From NCBI GenBank assembly GCA_025141835.1, contig CP081102.1:3038001-3102000 (forward strand): a stretch of DNA of 64,000 bases, given 5' to 3'. The translations under genes were made by a program, and so were the position numbers. The stretch's first letter is position 1, and the number at the start of each line of letters is the position of its first letter. This document shows positions 27,297-35,460 of this stretch, one piece after another. Below the pieces are notes generated by a model. That model was not told the DNA's origin. It searched no databases and saw only the letters and a list, made by a program, of their open reading frames with translations. The stretch is from Rhodobacteraceae bacterium M385. Lineage in GTDB: Bacteria > Pseudomonadota > Alphaproteobacteria > Rhodobacterales > Rhodobacteraceae.

Positions 27297-27737
27297 ATGA
27301 TTTCAGACCTGCTCAGCCGCCTTCTGGCCCCCGCCCCTGAACCGCTTCCCCAAGCTGATGCCCGCCTTGCGCTTGCCGCCCTTCTGGTGCGTGTTGCCCG
27401 CTCCGATGGCGATTACGCTGCTGTAGAAATCGCCCGCATTGATGCGCTTTTGGCCGATCGCTACGGCCTTCTGCCGGGCCAGGCCAAGACCCTGCGCGCT
27501 CAGGCCGAGGCGCTGGAGGCTCAGGCCCCCGATACTGTCCGCTTCACCCGTGCCATCAAGGATTCGGTTGACCATGACGACCGCCTTGATGTGGTCGAGG
27601 CGCTTTGGGATATCGCCCTTGCCGATGGCGAACGGGACGAGGATGAAAACGCCCTGATGCGCCTTGTCGCCCCGATGCTTGGCATCAATGACCGCGACAG
27701 CAATTTGGCCCGTCGCCGGGTTGAGGCGAACCTTTAA
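27297..27737 (+). CDS. TerB family protein
   Basis: 146 residues, all helical, with two acidic motifs RSDGDYAAVEIARID and ADGERDEDENALM in the spacing of the TerB/DjlA-type domain, which can bind metal ions. The ATG at 27297 is preferred to an upstream in-frame start because the N-terminus then begins directly with the domain. Tellurite resistance is not implied, since no other ter genes are here. Confidence 0.8.
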   Translation: MISDLLSRLLAPAPEPLPQADARLALAALLVRVARSDGDYAAVEIARIDALLADRYGLLPGQAKTLRAQAEALEAQAPDTVRFTRAIKDSVDHDDRLDVVEALWDIALADGERDEDENALMRLVAPMLGINDRDSNLARRRVEANL

Positions 27738-27808
27738 GGGCCTCCACCAAAGGTCTCCACGCGCCCTCACCCCCGGCCTTTTCCGCCTACCCGCAAAGGC
27801 CAATCCCC

Positions 27809-28585
27809 ATGCTCGCCACCCTCCCGATGTATCTGCGTGCGCAAACGCGGGCGGCCCATGATGCGTTCTACGCCCTGATCCGCGATGCCCTGCGTGACCA
27901 CGGCCATCTCGCCCCCGACGCTTTGGATCACGACACGCCCCATACCCAAACATGGACCCGGCCCGATCTGCTGCTGGGGCAAATCTGCAACCTGCCCTAC
28001 CGCACCCACGCCCATACCCTCACCACCCGCATCGGCACCTGTGACTACGGCCTGCCGGGCGCGCCTGCGGGGCATTACTTCTCCTATTTCGTGGTGCGCG
28101 CCGATGATCCCCGTGACACGCCCGCGGCCTTCGCCAATGCGCGCCTTGCGGTGAATGAGGTCGACAGCCACTCCGGTTGGGGGGCCGCCTGGAGCTACGC
28201 CCGTGCCCATGGCTTCGCCTTTTCTCGTGGGGTTCTGACCGGGGCCCATAGCGCCTCGGCCCGGGCCCTTGTGGCGGGACAGGCCGACATCGCCTGCATC
28301 GACGCGATCAGTTGGCAGATGATCGAGCGCTACGATGACACCGCGCCACGCCTGCGGATCATCGCCCAAAGCGCCACGTCGCCGGGCCAAACCCTGATTA
28401 CCGCGCGCGGCAAAGACCCCGCCCCCCTGCGCCTTGCCGTGATCGCGGCCCTTACGGCGCTTTCGCCTGCGCACCGTGAAACGCTGATGCTGCGCGGCCT
28501 CGTGTCTCTGCCCGATGCGGCCTACCACGCCATGGCCCTGCCCGATGCCGCGCCAATCGGCACGGCGGCGCGGCACAGGGCCTGA
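27809..28585 (+). CDS. PhnD/SsuA-like periplasmic-binding-fold protein without signal peptide
   Basis: 258 residues resembling phosphonate-type substrate-binding proteins: DLLLGQICNLPYRT, VVRADDPRDTPAAFANARLAVNEVDSHSGWG, and AGQADIACIDAISWQM. No signal peptide or lipobox was seen, so it may be cytoplasmic, or the start may be missed. It precedes the ABC ATPase gene by 94 bases on the same strand but resembles a different transporter class from the permeases downstream. Ligand unknown. Confidence 0.72.
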   Translation: MLATLPMYLRAQTRAAHDAFYALIRDALRDHGHLAPDALDHDTPHTQTWTRPDLLLGQICNLPYRTHAHTLTTRIGTCDYGLPGAPAGHYFSYFVVRADDPRDTPAAFANARLAVNEVDSHSGWGAAWSYARAHGFAFSRGVLTGAHSASARALVAGQADIACIDAISWQMIERYDDTAPRLRIIAQSATSPGQTLITARGKDPAPLRLAVIAALTALSPAHRETLMLRGLVSLPDAAYHAMALPDAAPIGTAARHRA

Positions 28586-28679
28586 ATCCCTCTCTTTCCC
28601 CTGCGGCACCCACCCCTTGCCCGTTGCATTTCTTGGCCATTTCGGCACAACTCAGGCGAAACATCAGGGACAAGACCAC

Positions 28680-29459
28680 GTGACAACCGCCTCCCCCCCC
28701 GTGATCGAGATCAACGGATTGCACAAAAGTTTCGGCGCGCTCGACGTGCTGAAAGGCGTCGACCTCTCGGCCCAAGCGGGCGATGTGGTGTCGCTGATCG
28801 GCTCTTCCGGGTCGGGGAAATCCACGCTTCTGCGCTGCGCAAACCTTCTGGAAGACAGCCAGCAGGGCGAGATCATTTTTGAAGGCGATCCGATCCGCTG
28901 GAAGGGCACAGGCGACAACCGCCGCCCCGCCGATGCCGAGCAGGTCCGACTGATCCGCACCAATTTATCGATGGTGTTTCAAAGCTTTAATCTATGGTCC
29001 CACATGACCATTTTGCAGAACGTGATGGAAGCGCCCGTCACCGTTCTGGGCGAGGATAAGGCCGAGGTCGAAGACCGCGCGCGCCGCCTGCTCGACAAGG
29101 TAGGCATCGGTGCGAAATGCGACGCTTGGCCGTCGGAGCTGTCGGGCGGACAACAGCAACGCGCCGCCATCGCGCGGGCCTTGTGTATGGAGCCGCGTGC
29201 CCTGCTGTTTGATGAGCCGACATCGGCCCTCGACCCTGAGTTGGAGCAAGAGGTGATCCGCGTCATCCGTGATCTGGCCGAGGAAGGCCGCACGATGATT
29301 CTCGTGACCCACGACATGCGCATGGCGCGCGATATTTCCTCTCACGTTGTGTTCCTGCACCAAGGGCTGATCGAGGAACAAGGCGCCCCGTCCGAGCTGT
29401 TCGGCCACGCCAAGTCCGCGCGGCTGCGACAGTTCCTCAGCCATTCCGACGCCGCCTGA
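28680..29459 (+). CDS. Amino-acid-type ABC transporter ATP-binding protein
   Basis: 259 residues. Walker A GSSGSGKST (41-49), signature LSGGQQQR, Walker B ALLFDEPTSALD and the switch His in MILVTHDMRM are intact, matching the polar-amino-acid (HisP/AapP/OccP) subfamily. The start is GTG at 28680 with AGGGA upstream; the frame runs back into the previous gene. It begins the transporter block and abuts the first binding protein (TGA then ATG). Confidence 0.92.
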   Translation: MTTASPPVIEINGLHKSFGALDVLKGVDLSAQAGDVVSLIGSSGSGKSTLLRCANLLEDSQQGEIIFEGDPIRWKGTGDNRRPADAEQVRLIRTNLSMVFQSFNLWSHMTILQNVMEAPVTVLGEDKAEVEDRARRLLDKVGIGAKCDAWPSELSGGQQQRAAIARALCMEPRALLFDEPTSALDPELEQEVIRVIRDLAEEGRTMILVTHDMRMARDISSHVVFLHQGLIEEQGAPSELFGHAKSARLRQFLSHSDAA

Positions 29460-30218
29460 ATGACGCGCTTTCTGGCCCTTCTTCTGGTGGCAATCGCGCC
29501 CCTTTGCGCCAAGGCGGAAACCCTGCGCATTGCCACCTCAGCTGCCTATCCGCCGATGATCATCCACAACGGCGCGTCGCCCGTCAGCGGGCTCGAGGGG
29601 GATCTGCTGGCCGCCCTATGCGCCCGCGCCGGGTGGGATTGCCAGTGGGAAATCATGCCCTTTGATGCGATCTTTGTGGCGCTGGAGGCAGGCGAGATCG
29701 ACATCGCAGCCAATTCCCTTGGCTATACCGCGGCCCGGGCGGCGCGGGTGCATATGACCTGCCCCTATCGCCCCGGCTCAGCCGATGGCGCTCAGGGGAC
29801 GTTCTATGTGCTCGATCCCTCCCATGACCCTCGCAGCGGCCCGATTGCAGTGCTGCGCGAAACGCTGCACGCCACCGCGCTGGCTCTTGCCGGGCTGGAG
29901 GCACGTCCGTTTTCCGACGATCACACCGCGCTTGATGCCGTCGTCGCGGGCGACATTCCCGCCTATTTCGGCGCCGATCCGGCGGTGGAGACTTACCCCA
30001 ATCGCGGCCTTCTTACCGCCTCGGGCGGGATGGCTATTGAAAGCGGCGGCACCTCTATCGCCGTGACGCCGTTGCGTCCCGACCTCGCGGCAGAGGTTGA
30101 CGCGCAGCTGGTAAACCTATCCCGTGATGGAACCATTACGCGCCTGACAACCCGCTGGACCGGGGCGGGCGTAGACGACCCAATCGCACTATGCGACATT
30201 GGCCTACCAATAAGCTAA
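29460..30218 (+). CDS. Periplasmic substrate-binding protein (polar amino acid/amine type), first of two
   Basis: 252 residues with signal peptide MTRFLALLLVAIAPLCAKA and the SBP family 3 pattern: ETLRIATSAAYPPMIIH, GLEGDLLAALCARAGWDCQWE, PFDAIFVALEAGEIDIAANSLG. It starts immediately after the ATPase stop. A second, different family 3 binding protein follows 20 bases later, so the transporter may have two ligand specificities. Confidence 0.88.
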   Translation: MTRFLALLLVAIAPLCAKAETLRIATSAAYPPMIIHNGASPVSGLEGDLLAALCARAGWDCQWEIMPFDAIFVALEAGEIDIAANSLGYTAARAARVHMTCPYRPGSADGAQGTFYVLDPSHDPRSGPIAVLRETLHATALALAGLEARPFSDDHTALDAVVAGDIPAYFGADPAVETYPNRGLLTASGGMAIESGGTSIAVTPLRPDLAAEVDAQLVNLSRDGTITRLTTRWTGAGVDDPIALCDIGLPIS

Positions 30219-30238
30219 CCAACAGGGAGTATCCCAAA

Positions 30239-30967
30239 ATGAAAAAACTGATCCTAGCCACAACGGCACTGACAATGACTGCGGGCATGGCGCTGGCCGA
30301 TGGCCATTCCGTCGTGCGCATGGGCACCGAAGGCGCCTACCCTCCCTATAACTTCATCAACGATGATGGCGAAGTGGACGGTCTGGAACGCGCCCTGGGT
30401 GATGAACTCTGCGCCCGTGCCGAACTGACCTGCGAATGGGTCACCAACGAATGGGACAGCATCATCCCCAACCTGACTTCCGGCAACTACGACACGATCA
30501 TTGCCGGCATGTCGATTACCGATGAGCGTGACGAAGTCATCGACTTCACCCAAGCCTATATCCCCAACGCGCCAACGCTTTTCATGGGCATGGACGAAGA
30601 TCTTGAACTGGATGGCGCCGTTATTGCCGCGCAAACAAACACGATCCAGTCGGGCTATCTGGCGACCCTCGAAGGGGTGACACTGATCGAATTCGCCACC
30701 CCCGATGAAACCGTCGCCGCCGTGCGCAACGGCGAGGCCGATGCCGTGTTTGCCGACAACGACTTCCTCTTGCAGGTTGCGGCTGAAGACGATGACCTGA
30801 TGATCATCCTCGATCCCGTGACCCTCGGCCAAGGCGTTGGCATGGGCCTGCGTGAAGGCGATGAGCTGATCGCCGTCTTTGATGCTGCCATCACCTCGAT
30901 GAAGGAAGACGGCTCCCTCAACGCGCTCCTGGTGGAATGGTTCGGCGAGGATACCCTCACCTGGTAA
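30239..30967 (+). CDS. Periplasmic substrate-binding protein (polar amino acid/amine type), second of two
   Basis: 242 residues. Signal peptide MKKLILATTALTMTAGMALA; then VVRMGTEGAYPPYNFINDDG, WDSIIPNLTSGNYDTIIAGM and TDERDEVIDFTQAY, the family 3 amino-acid-binding signature. The mature protein is notably acidic. RBS AGGGAG lies 9 bases before the ATG at 30239. The ligand could be a basic amino acid or polyamine-like amine, given the acidic pocket and the amine-ligase genes downstream. Confidence 0.9.
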   Translation: MKKLILATTALTMTAGMALADGHSVVRMGTEGAYPPYNFINDDGEVDGLERALGDELCARAELTCEWVTNEWDSIIPNLTSGNYDTIIAGMSITDERDEVIDFTQAYIPNAPTLFMGMDEDLELDGAVIAAQTNTIQSGYLATLEGVTLIEFATPDETVAAVRNGEADAVFADNDFLLQVAAEDDDLMIILDPVTLGQGVGMGLREGDELIAVFDAAITSMKEDGSLNALLVEWFGEDTLTW

Positions 30968-31242
30968 TGGCCGCTTCAATGCAACACTGGAAGCGCGGGC
31001 TGCTTAAGGCTTGGCTCGCGCTTTCCCTGCTCTGGGGAGCGGCTGTGACCCTGTTTTTGGTCATCGGAACGGTTGAAGTCTTTGAGGCATCACCCTGGCA
31101 GACAAGCGCCACGGCCACTGCGTTCATCCTCTTGGCCTTCCTGCCCCTCGCAGCTCTACCTCCGCTCGTCCTGCTCGCGCTCGGCGCGCTCATCATCTGG
31201 ATCATCGACCGCCTGCGCCCTACACACGACACCCACCTCTGA
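30967..31242 (+). CDS. Small two-helix membrane protein
   Basis: 91 residues, translation-coupled to the binding protein gene by a TAATG overlap. Two strong membrane helices (about 12-33 and 48-75) with a short loop and a basic end (DRLRPTHDTHL). No family was recognised. It may be an accessory component of the importer or a coincidental passenger. Confidence 0.68.
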   Translation: MAASMQHWKRGLLKAWLALSLLWGAAVTLFLVIGTVEVFEASPWQTSATATAFILLAFLPLAALPPLVLLALGALIIWIIDRLRPTHDTHL

Positions 31243-31254
31243 AACGCCCCCCTT

Positions 31255-31288
31255 TCCACTTCACCTTGGCACATACAACTCAATCCCG
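31255..31288 (+). repeat. Dispersed intergenic motif, copy before the first permease gene
   Basis: Contains TTCACCTTGGCACATACAAC, followed by TCAATCCCGC, on the plus strand between two plus-strand genes. It matches the copy at 21943 in all but a base or two and lies about 20 bases upstream of the permease ATG. Confidence 0.72.
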
Positions 31289-31308
31289 CCCCGAGCCCCA
31301 CACACCTC

Positions 31309-32190
31309 ATGTTCAGCTTTTGCTCCGATCCCTCCACCCTCGACACTTTCCGCTGGTTCAGCTGCTACCTGACCAATGGCGTGCATATGCTGTTCTATCA
31401 AAGCTTCCTGACCGTGGGCCTGCTGCTGTTGATCGCCGCCCCTCTGTCGCTCGGCATCGGCTTTGTCGCCGCTACCGCCAGCCGCGCCCGTAACCTGCCC
31501 GCGCGGCTGATCGGCAAAACCTACACCGCCATGGTGCGCGGCGTGCCCGATATCGTATTCTTCCTGTTCTTCGTCCTCGTGCTGGACCAAGGGATCGAAT
31601 ACCTCCGCCACATCGTGACCTGCCCCGACTGGGACGAGCCGATCCGCCAAGGCGCCAACTTCCTCGTCTGCGACGCGGCCCGCACGCCTCAAGGCAACGC
31701 CCCCCAATGGGTGCACGAAAGCTACAACTTCGGCTTGGCCACATTCACCTACGCCATCGTCTTCGGCGCATTCTGCGGCAACGTGCTCTACGGGGCGATG
31801 GGCGCCGTGCCGAAGCCGCAACTGGAAACGGCGGCTGCATACGGCATGTCCCAGCGGCAAATCTTCTGGCGTATCCTGGTGCCGCAAATGTGGGTCTTCG
31901 CGCTGCCGGGCCTGTCCAACATCTGGATGATCTTGATCAAGGCGACGCCCCTGCTGTTCCTCTTGGGGATCGAGGATATCGTCTACTGGGCCCGTGAAAT
32001 CGGCGGCTCCCGCAATTCTCGCTTCGCCTACCCGCACCCCGACTGGCGCTTTTGGTACTTCCTCGGACTGCTGATCTTCTACCTCTGCTTCACGCGCGTG
32101 TCAGAGCTCGCCCTCTCCCGCCTCACCCGCCGCCTCTCCCGTGGCCAAGCCACCGCGGGCGGCGAAGCCCTGCGCAAGGCCGCCCCATGA
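31309..32190 (+). CDS. ABC transporter permease, amino-acid type (HisQ/HisM family)
   Basis: 293 residues with about five or six membrane helices. The EAA-type cytoplasmic loop is ETAAAYGMSQRQIFWRILVP, where the ATPase docks. The helix start FYQSFLTVGLLLLIAAPLSL is family-typical. A roughly 60-residue periplasmic insertion (VTCPDWDEPIRQGANFLVCD...) with two Cys is longer than in HisQ. It pairs with the permease at 32306. Confidence 0.88.
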   Translation: MFSFCSDPSTLDTFRWFSCYLTNGVHMLFYQSFLTVGLLLLIAAPLSLGIGFVAATASRARNLPARLIGKTYTAMVRGVPDIVFFLFFVLVLDQGIEYLRHIVTCPDWDEPIRQGANFLVCDAARTPQGNAPQWVHESYNFGLATFTYAIVFGAFCGNVLYGAMGAVPKPQLETAAAYGMSQRQIFWRILVPQMWVFALPGLSNIWMILIKATPLLFLLGIEDIVYWAREIGGSRNSRFAYPHPDWRFWYFLGLLIFYLCFTRVSELALSRLTRRLSRGQATAGGEALRKAAP

Positions 32191-32213
32191 CGCCCCGCTG
32201 CCCTGCTCCGCCA

Positions 32214-32299
32214 AAGACTTTTGCAAAAGTCTTCCCAGAGCCTTGCAAGGCTCTGCCCACGCCCTTGCAAGGGCGTGCCAAATCCTTTGCAAAGGATTT
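32214..32299. repeat. Array of four perfect 20-bp TTGCAA-centred palindromes
   Basis: Units are 32214-32233 (half AAGACTTTTG), 32236-32255 (CAGAGCCTTG), 32258-32277 (CACGCCCTTG) and 32280-32299 (AAATCCTTTG). Each is a full 20-base perfect palindrome, and CC lies between neighbours, giving an exact 22-base period. The arms differ while the TTGCAA centre is fixed. The array lies between the two permease genes and ends 6 bases before the second ATG. A reversed-order version occurs at 39721-39808. Confidence 0.9.
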
Positions 32300-32305
32300 C
32301 TCCGC

Positions 32306-33145
32306 ATGACCTGCACCGACGCGATCCAAGCCTATGCCCTGCGTGCCATCGGCATTGGCGAACGCGCCCTTCCCCAGGGCGACATCACCCTTTGTGAACA
32401 ATTCGTGCTCATCGGCTCCGGCATGATCTGGAACGTCTATTTCGGCGTCCTCGCCCTCTCGTTCGGCTTCTTCTTCGCCGTGGCCCTCGCCGTCGCCAAA
32501 GCCTCGCCGCGCTGGCTGCTCCGCAAACCGGCGGAATGGTTCATCTTCCTGTTCCGCGGCTCCCCTCTCTTTATCCAGTTCTTCATGGCCTATGAGGCTT
32601 TCGTGATGATCCCCCGTCTAGGCTACGAGTTCGAGCTTTTCGGCATCGCGATCGAGGCTGAAACCCGCTGGTTCGCCCGGGCCTGGCTTGGCGCCCTGAT
32701 TGTCCTTTTCTGCAACACTTCCGCCTATGCCGCCGAGATCTTTTACGGCGCGCTCCGCTCCGTCCCCAAAGGCGATCTGGAAGCCGCCGATGCCTATGGC
32801 CTGACTGGTTGGAAGAAGTTTCGCCGCATCACCTTCCCCACCACCATGCGCCTGGCCTGGCCCGCCTATACCAATGAAGCGATCTTCATGTTCCACGCCA
32901 CGGCGCTGGTGTTCTTCAGCTCTTTCCCTGCCTTCCAGCAGCGCGGCGACGCGCTCTATTACGCCTCTTATTTCGCCGACCGCACCTTCAACCCCTTCAT
33001 CCCCTACCCCATTGTGGCCGGCTACTTCATCATCGTGGCTCTGCTCGTCATCGCCCTTTTCGGCGCCATCAACCGCCGCCTCAACCGTCACCTCCCCTCT
33101 GACCAAAAGCGACGCCTCCGCCTCCGTCCCACCCTCATCCGCTAA
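32306..33145 (+). CDS. ABC transporter permease, amino-acid type (second subunit)
   Basis: 279 residues with about five membrane helices and the EAA loop DLEAADAYGLTGWKKFRRIT. FIFLFRGSPLFIQFFMAYEA is the family's characteristic helix-loop. The ATG at 32306 is chosen because the frame upstream runs through the palindrome array. It completes the importer with the ATPase, the two binding proteins and the permease at 31309. Confidence 0.88.
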   Translation: MTCTDAIQAYALRAIGIGERALPQGDITLCEQFVLIGSGMIWNVYFGVLALSFGFFFAVALAVAKASPRWLLRKPAEWFIFLFRGSPLFIQFFMAYEAFVMIPRLGYEFELFGIAIEAETRWFARAWLGALIVLFCNTSAYAAEIFYGALRSVPKGDLEAADAYGLTGWKKFRRITFPTTMRLAWPAYTNEAIFMFHATALVFFSSFPAFQQRGDALYYASYFADRTFNPFIPYPIVAGYFIIVALLVIALFGAINRRLNRHLPSDQKRRLRLRPTLIR

Positions 33146-33231
33146 CCCCACCGCCTTGAAACGCCGCTTGCGAGGTCGCCGCCTCAGGCGTAAGGCTCAT
33201 ACAGCGCAACCCTTTTTACCTCCTGTGTCCC

Positions 33232-34584
33232 ATGACCGCTCCTCAGGCTCCGGCCGACTTCCTTCACGATAATCCCCAAATCAAATCCATCCGTATGGTC
33301 GCCTCTGACCTGAACGGCCAAGCCCGAGGCAAACGGGTCGCCCGGCGTTTCGCGGGCAAGGCGATCAAGGACGGCACACGCTTTCCCTATTCGGTCCTGA
33401 ACCTCGACATATGGGGCGAAGACATCGACGATAGCCCCCTGGTGTTCGAGGCCGGTGACCCCGATGGCATCCTCTACCCCACCTCCCGTGGCCTCGTGCC
33501 CGTCCCGTGGCTGGAAACCCCCACGGCGATCCTGCCGATCTGGATGTTCCACGACGACGGCACCCCCTATATGGGCGACCCTCGCCACGCGCTGGCCCGT
33601 GTGGTCGACCGCTACAAGGCACGCGGCCTCACCCCTGTGGTCGCCACAGAACTGGAGTTCTACATCATTGACGACCGTGGCCGCGAACTCCGCGTGCCGC
33701 CCTCACCTCGCTCCGGCATCCGCCGCCAACAGGCCGAGATCCTTGCGCTGCGCCAACTCGATGCTTTTGATACGTTCCTCACAGCGCTCTATGACGCTTG
33801 CGAGGCGATGGATATCCCCGCCGACACGATGATCTCCGAGGCCGGCCCAGGCCAGTTCGAAATCAACATGGACCACCAGCCCGACGCGATGAAAGCCGCC
33901 GACGACGCCTGGCTGTTCAAAGTCCTGACCCGGGGCCTCGCCCGCTCCCATGGGTTTGCCGCCAGCTTCATGGCCAAACCCTACCCCGATTACGCGGGCA
34001 ATGGCCTTCATACGCATTTCAGCGTCCTCGATGCCGACGGCAACAACATCTTCGACAATGGCGGCGCTGAGGGCTCCGACACGCTGCAACACGCCATCGC
34101 CGGATGCCTTGCCGCCATGCCCGGCTCCATGCTGATCTTTGCGCCCCATGCCACCAGCTACGACCGCTTCGTGCCCGGTGCCCATGCCCCCACCGCTGCC
34201 GCCTGGGCCTACGAGAACCGGACTACCGCCCTGCGTATCCCCGCGGGTAACCCCTCTGCGCGCCGGATCGAACACCGCGTCGCGGGCGGTGATATCAACC
34301 CCTACCTCTTCCTGGCCGCCGTCCTTGGCGCCGCCCTTGATGGGATCGAACAAGGCCTCCCCCCCGCCCCTGCCATCCAAGGCAGCGCCTACACGGCCGA
34401 GCTGCCGCAGCTGCCCCTCACTTGGGCCGATGCCATCACGGCCTTCGACCAATCCCCCGAAATCCAACGTATCTTCGCCCCTGAGTTGCGCGAAACCTTC
34501 CTCGCCACCAAGCGCCAGGAACTCAAATACATGGCCGACCTCTCCCCCGAAGAACAACAGGAGCTCTACCTCGACACGGTCTGA
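33232..34584 (+). CDS. Glutamine-synthetase-like amine ligase, first of two
   Basis: 450 residues of the GS family that joins glutamate to an amine (as PuuA does with putrescine). Metal and substrate residues are present: ELEFYIIDD, GPGQFEIN, HTHFSVLDADGN and NRTTALRIPAGN with the ATP-site Arg. The length and the lack of an adenylylation-site C-terminus argue against housekeeping GlnA. A related but distinct GS-like gene lies at 35457, and a class-I amidotransferase lies between them. Confidence 0.88.
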   Translation: MTAPQAPADFLHDNPQIKSIRMVASDLNGQARGKRVARRFAGKAIKDGTRFPYSVLNLDIWGEDIDDSPLVFEAGDPDGILYPTSRGLVPVPWLETPTAILPIWMFHDDGTPYMGDPRHALARVVDRYKARGLTPVVATELEFYIIDDRGRELRVPPSPRSGIRRQQAEILALRQLDAFDTFLTALYDACEAMDIPADTMISEAGPGQFEINMDHQPDAMKAADDAWLFKVLTRGLARSHGFAASFMAKPYPDYAGNGLHTHFSVLDADGNNIFDNGGAEGSDTLQHAIAGCLAAMPGSMLIFAPHATSYDRFVPGAHAPTAAAWAYENRTTALRIPAGNPSARRIEHRVAGGDINPYLFLAAVLGAALDGIEQGLPPAPAIQGSAYTAELPQLPLTWADAITAFDQSPEIQRIFAPELRETFLATKRQELKYMADLSPEEQQELYLDTV

Positions 34585-34596
34585 CCCCCACGCAAC

Positions 34597-34712
34597 GCTC
34601 CCCCCTTCATCTTGGCCTTACAACTCCGGGGGTTTGGGGGCTGGCCCCCATTAAACAGCCGCGTTTGGGGGCTGGCCCCCAATAGAGGACGCGCTTGGGG
34701 GCTGGCCCCCAA
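34597..34712. repeat. Composite element: dispersed motif plus three 30-bp-spaced hairpin repeats
   Basis: The dispersed motif (CTTCATCTTGGCCTTACAAC, then TCCGGGGG) runs from 34597 to about 34632. Three hairpins with TGGGGGC/GCCCCCA arms follow at 34635-34650, 34665-34682 and 34695-34712, at an exact 30-base spacing, with a partly conserved ACGCG-like spacer. The same hairpin core occurs at 50620-50635, next to another motif copy. Located between GS-like 1 and the amidotransferase gene. Confidence 0.8.
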
Positions 34713-34758
34713 AACGCCAACCAATCCACCCACCACTCCAAATCACACGAGCCTCCCC

Positions 34759-35460
34759 ATGCACCTCGGCATCTTGCAAACCGGACATGTCCCCACTGAA
34801 GTCGCCTCCACCGACGGCCCCTATGCCACGTTGTTCCGCAAGCTCTTTGCACACCGCGGCTTCACCCAAACGCTCTGGTCCGTGGTGGATGGTGAATTCC
34901 CCTCCGGCCCCGAAGCGGCGGACGCTTGGCTGGTGACGGGCTCCAAACATGGCGCTTATGAAGATCACCCCTGGATTCCCCCGCTGGAGGATCTGATCCG
35001 CGCGATCCGTGACGCGGAAATTCCCCTCGTGGGGTCCTGCTTCGGACACCAGATCATCGCCCAGGCCCTTGGCGGCACAGTGGAAAAATACCCTGAAGGC
35101 TGGTCCGTGGGCCGCACTCAATACAAGGTCGGCGACCAGACCCTGAACCTTAACGCCTGGCATCAAGACCAAGTCACCCAGCTGCCCGAAGGCGCGACGG
35201 TCCATGCCTCTTCCGACTTCTGCGCCAACGCGATCGTGGCCATCGGGCCGCGCATCCTGACGACGCAACCGCACCCGGAATTCGCCAATTCGGTCATCGA
35301 GTCATTGATCGACCTGAAAGGTGACGCCGTGGAACCTGACCGTTTGGCCATCGCCAAGGCCCTGCTGACAGAGCCCAACGACAACCGCCTGATCGCCGAT
35401 TGGTTCGCCGACGTGCTAGAAGGGGCGGACGCCACAAAACCAAGGGACTTTCCCCGATGA
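34759..35460 (+). CDS. Class I glutamine amidotransferase-like protein
   Basis: 233 residues of the GATase1 fold. Nucleophile C94 in GSCFGHQIIAQALGG and the His-Glu pair H172/E174 in TTQPHPEF form a complete triad. In a gamma-glutamyl pathway such an enzyme could release the amine product by cleaving the glutamyl amide, the job done by PuuD. It belongs to the GMP-synthase-like rather than the PuuD subfamily, so this is inference. It overlaps the second GS-like gene (ATGA). Confidence 0.87.
   Translation: MHLGILQTGHVPTEVASTDGPYATLFRKLFAHRGFTQTLWSVVDGEFPSGPEAADAWLVTGSKHGAYEDHPWIPPLEDLIRAIRDAEIPLVGSCFGHQIIAQALGGTVEKYPEGWSVGRTQYKVGDQTLNLNAWHQDQVTQLPEGATVHASSDFCANAIVAIGPRILTTQPHPEFANSVIESLIDLKGDAVEPDRLAIAKALLTEPNDNRLIADWFADVLEGADATKPRDFPR

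Noticed and set aside
27809..28585. PhnD-like protein as the importer's binding protein
   Set aside because: It has no signal peptide and resembles phosphonate-type proteins, while the permeases and ATPase are of the polar-amino-acid class with two fitting binding proteins next to them.
32214..32299. Intrinsic terminator or coding extension of the second permease
   Set aside because: Four hairpins have no U-run, and the in-frame reading through them only gives repetitive LCK/LAR-like residues upstream of a normal permease start.
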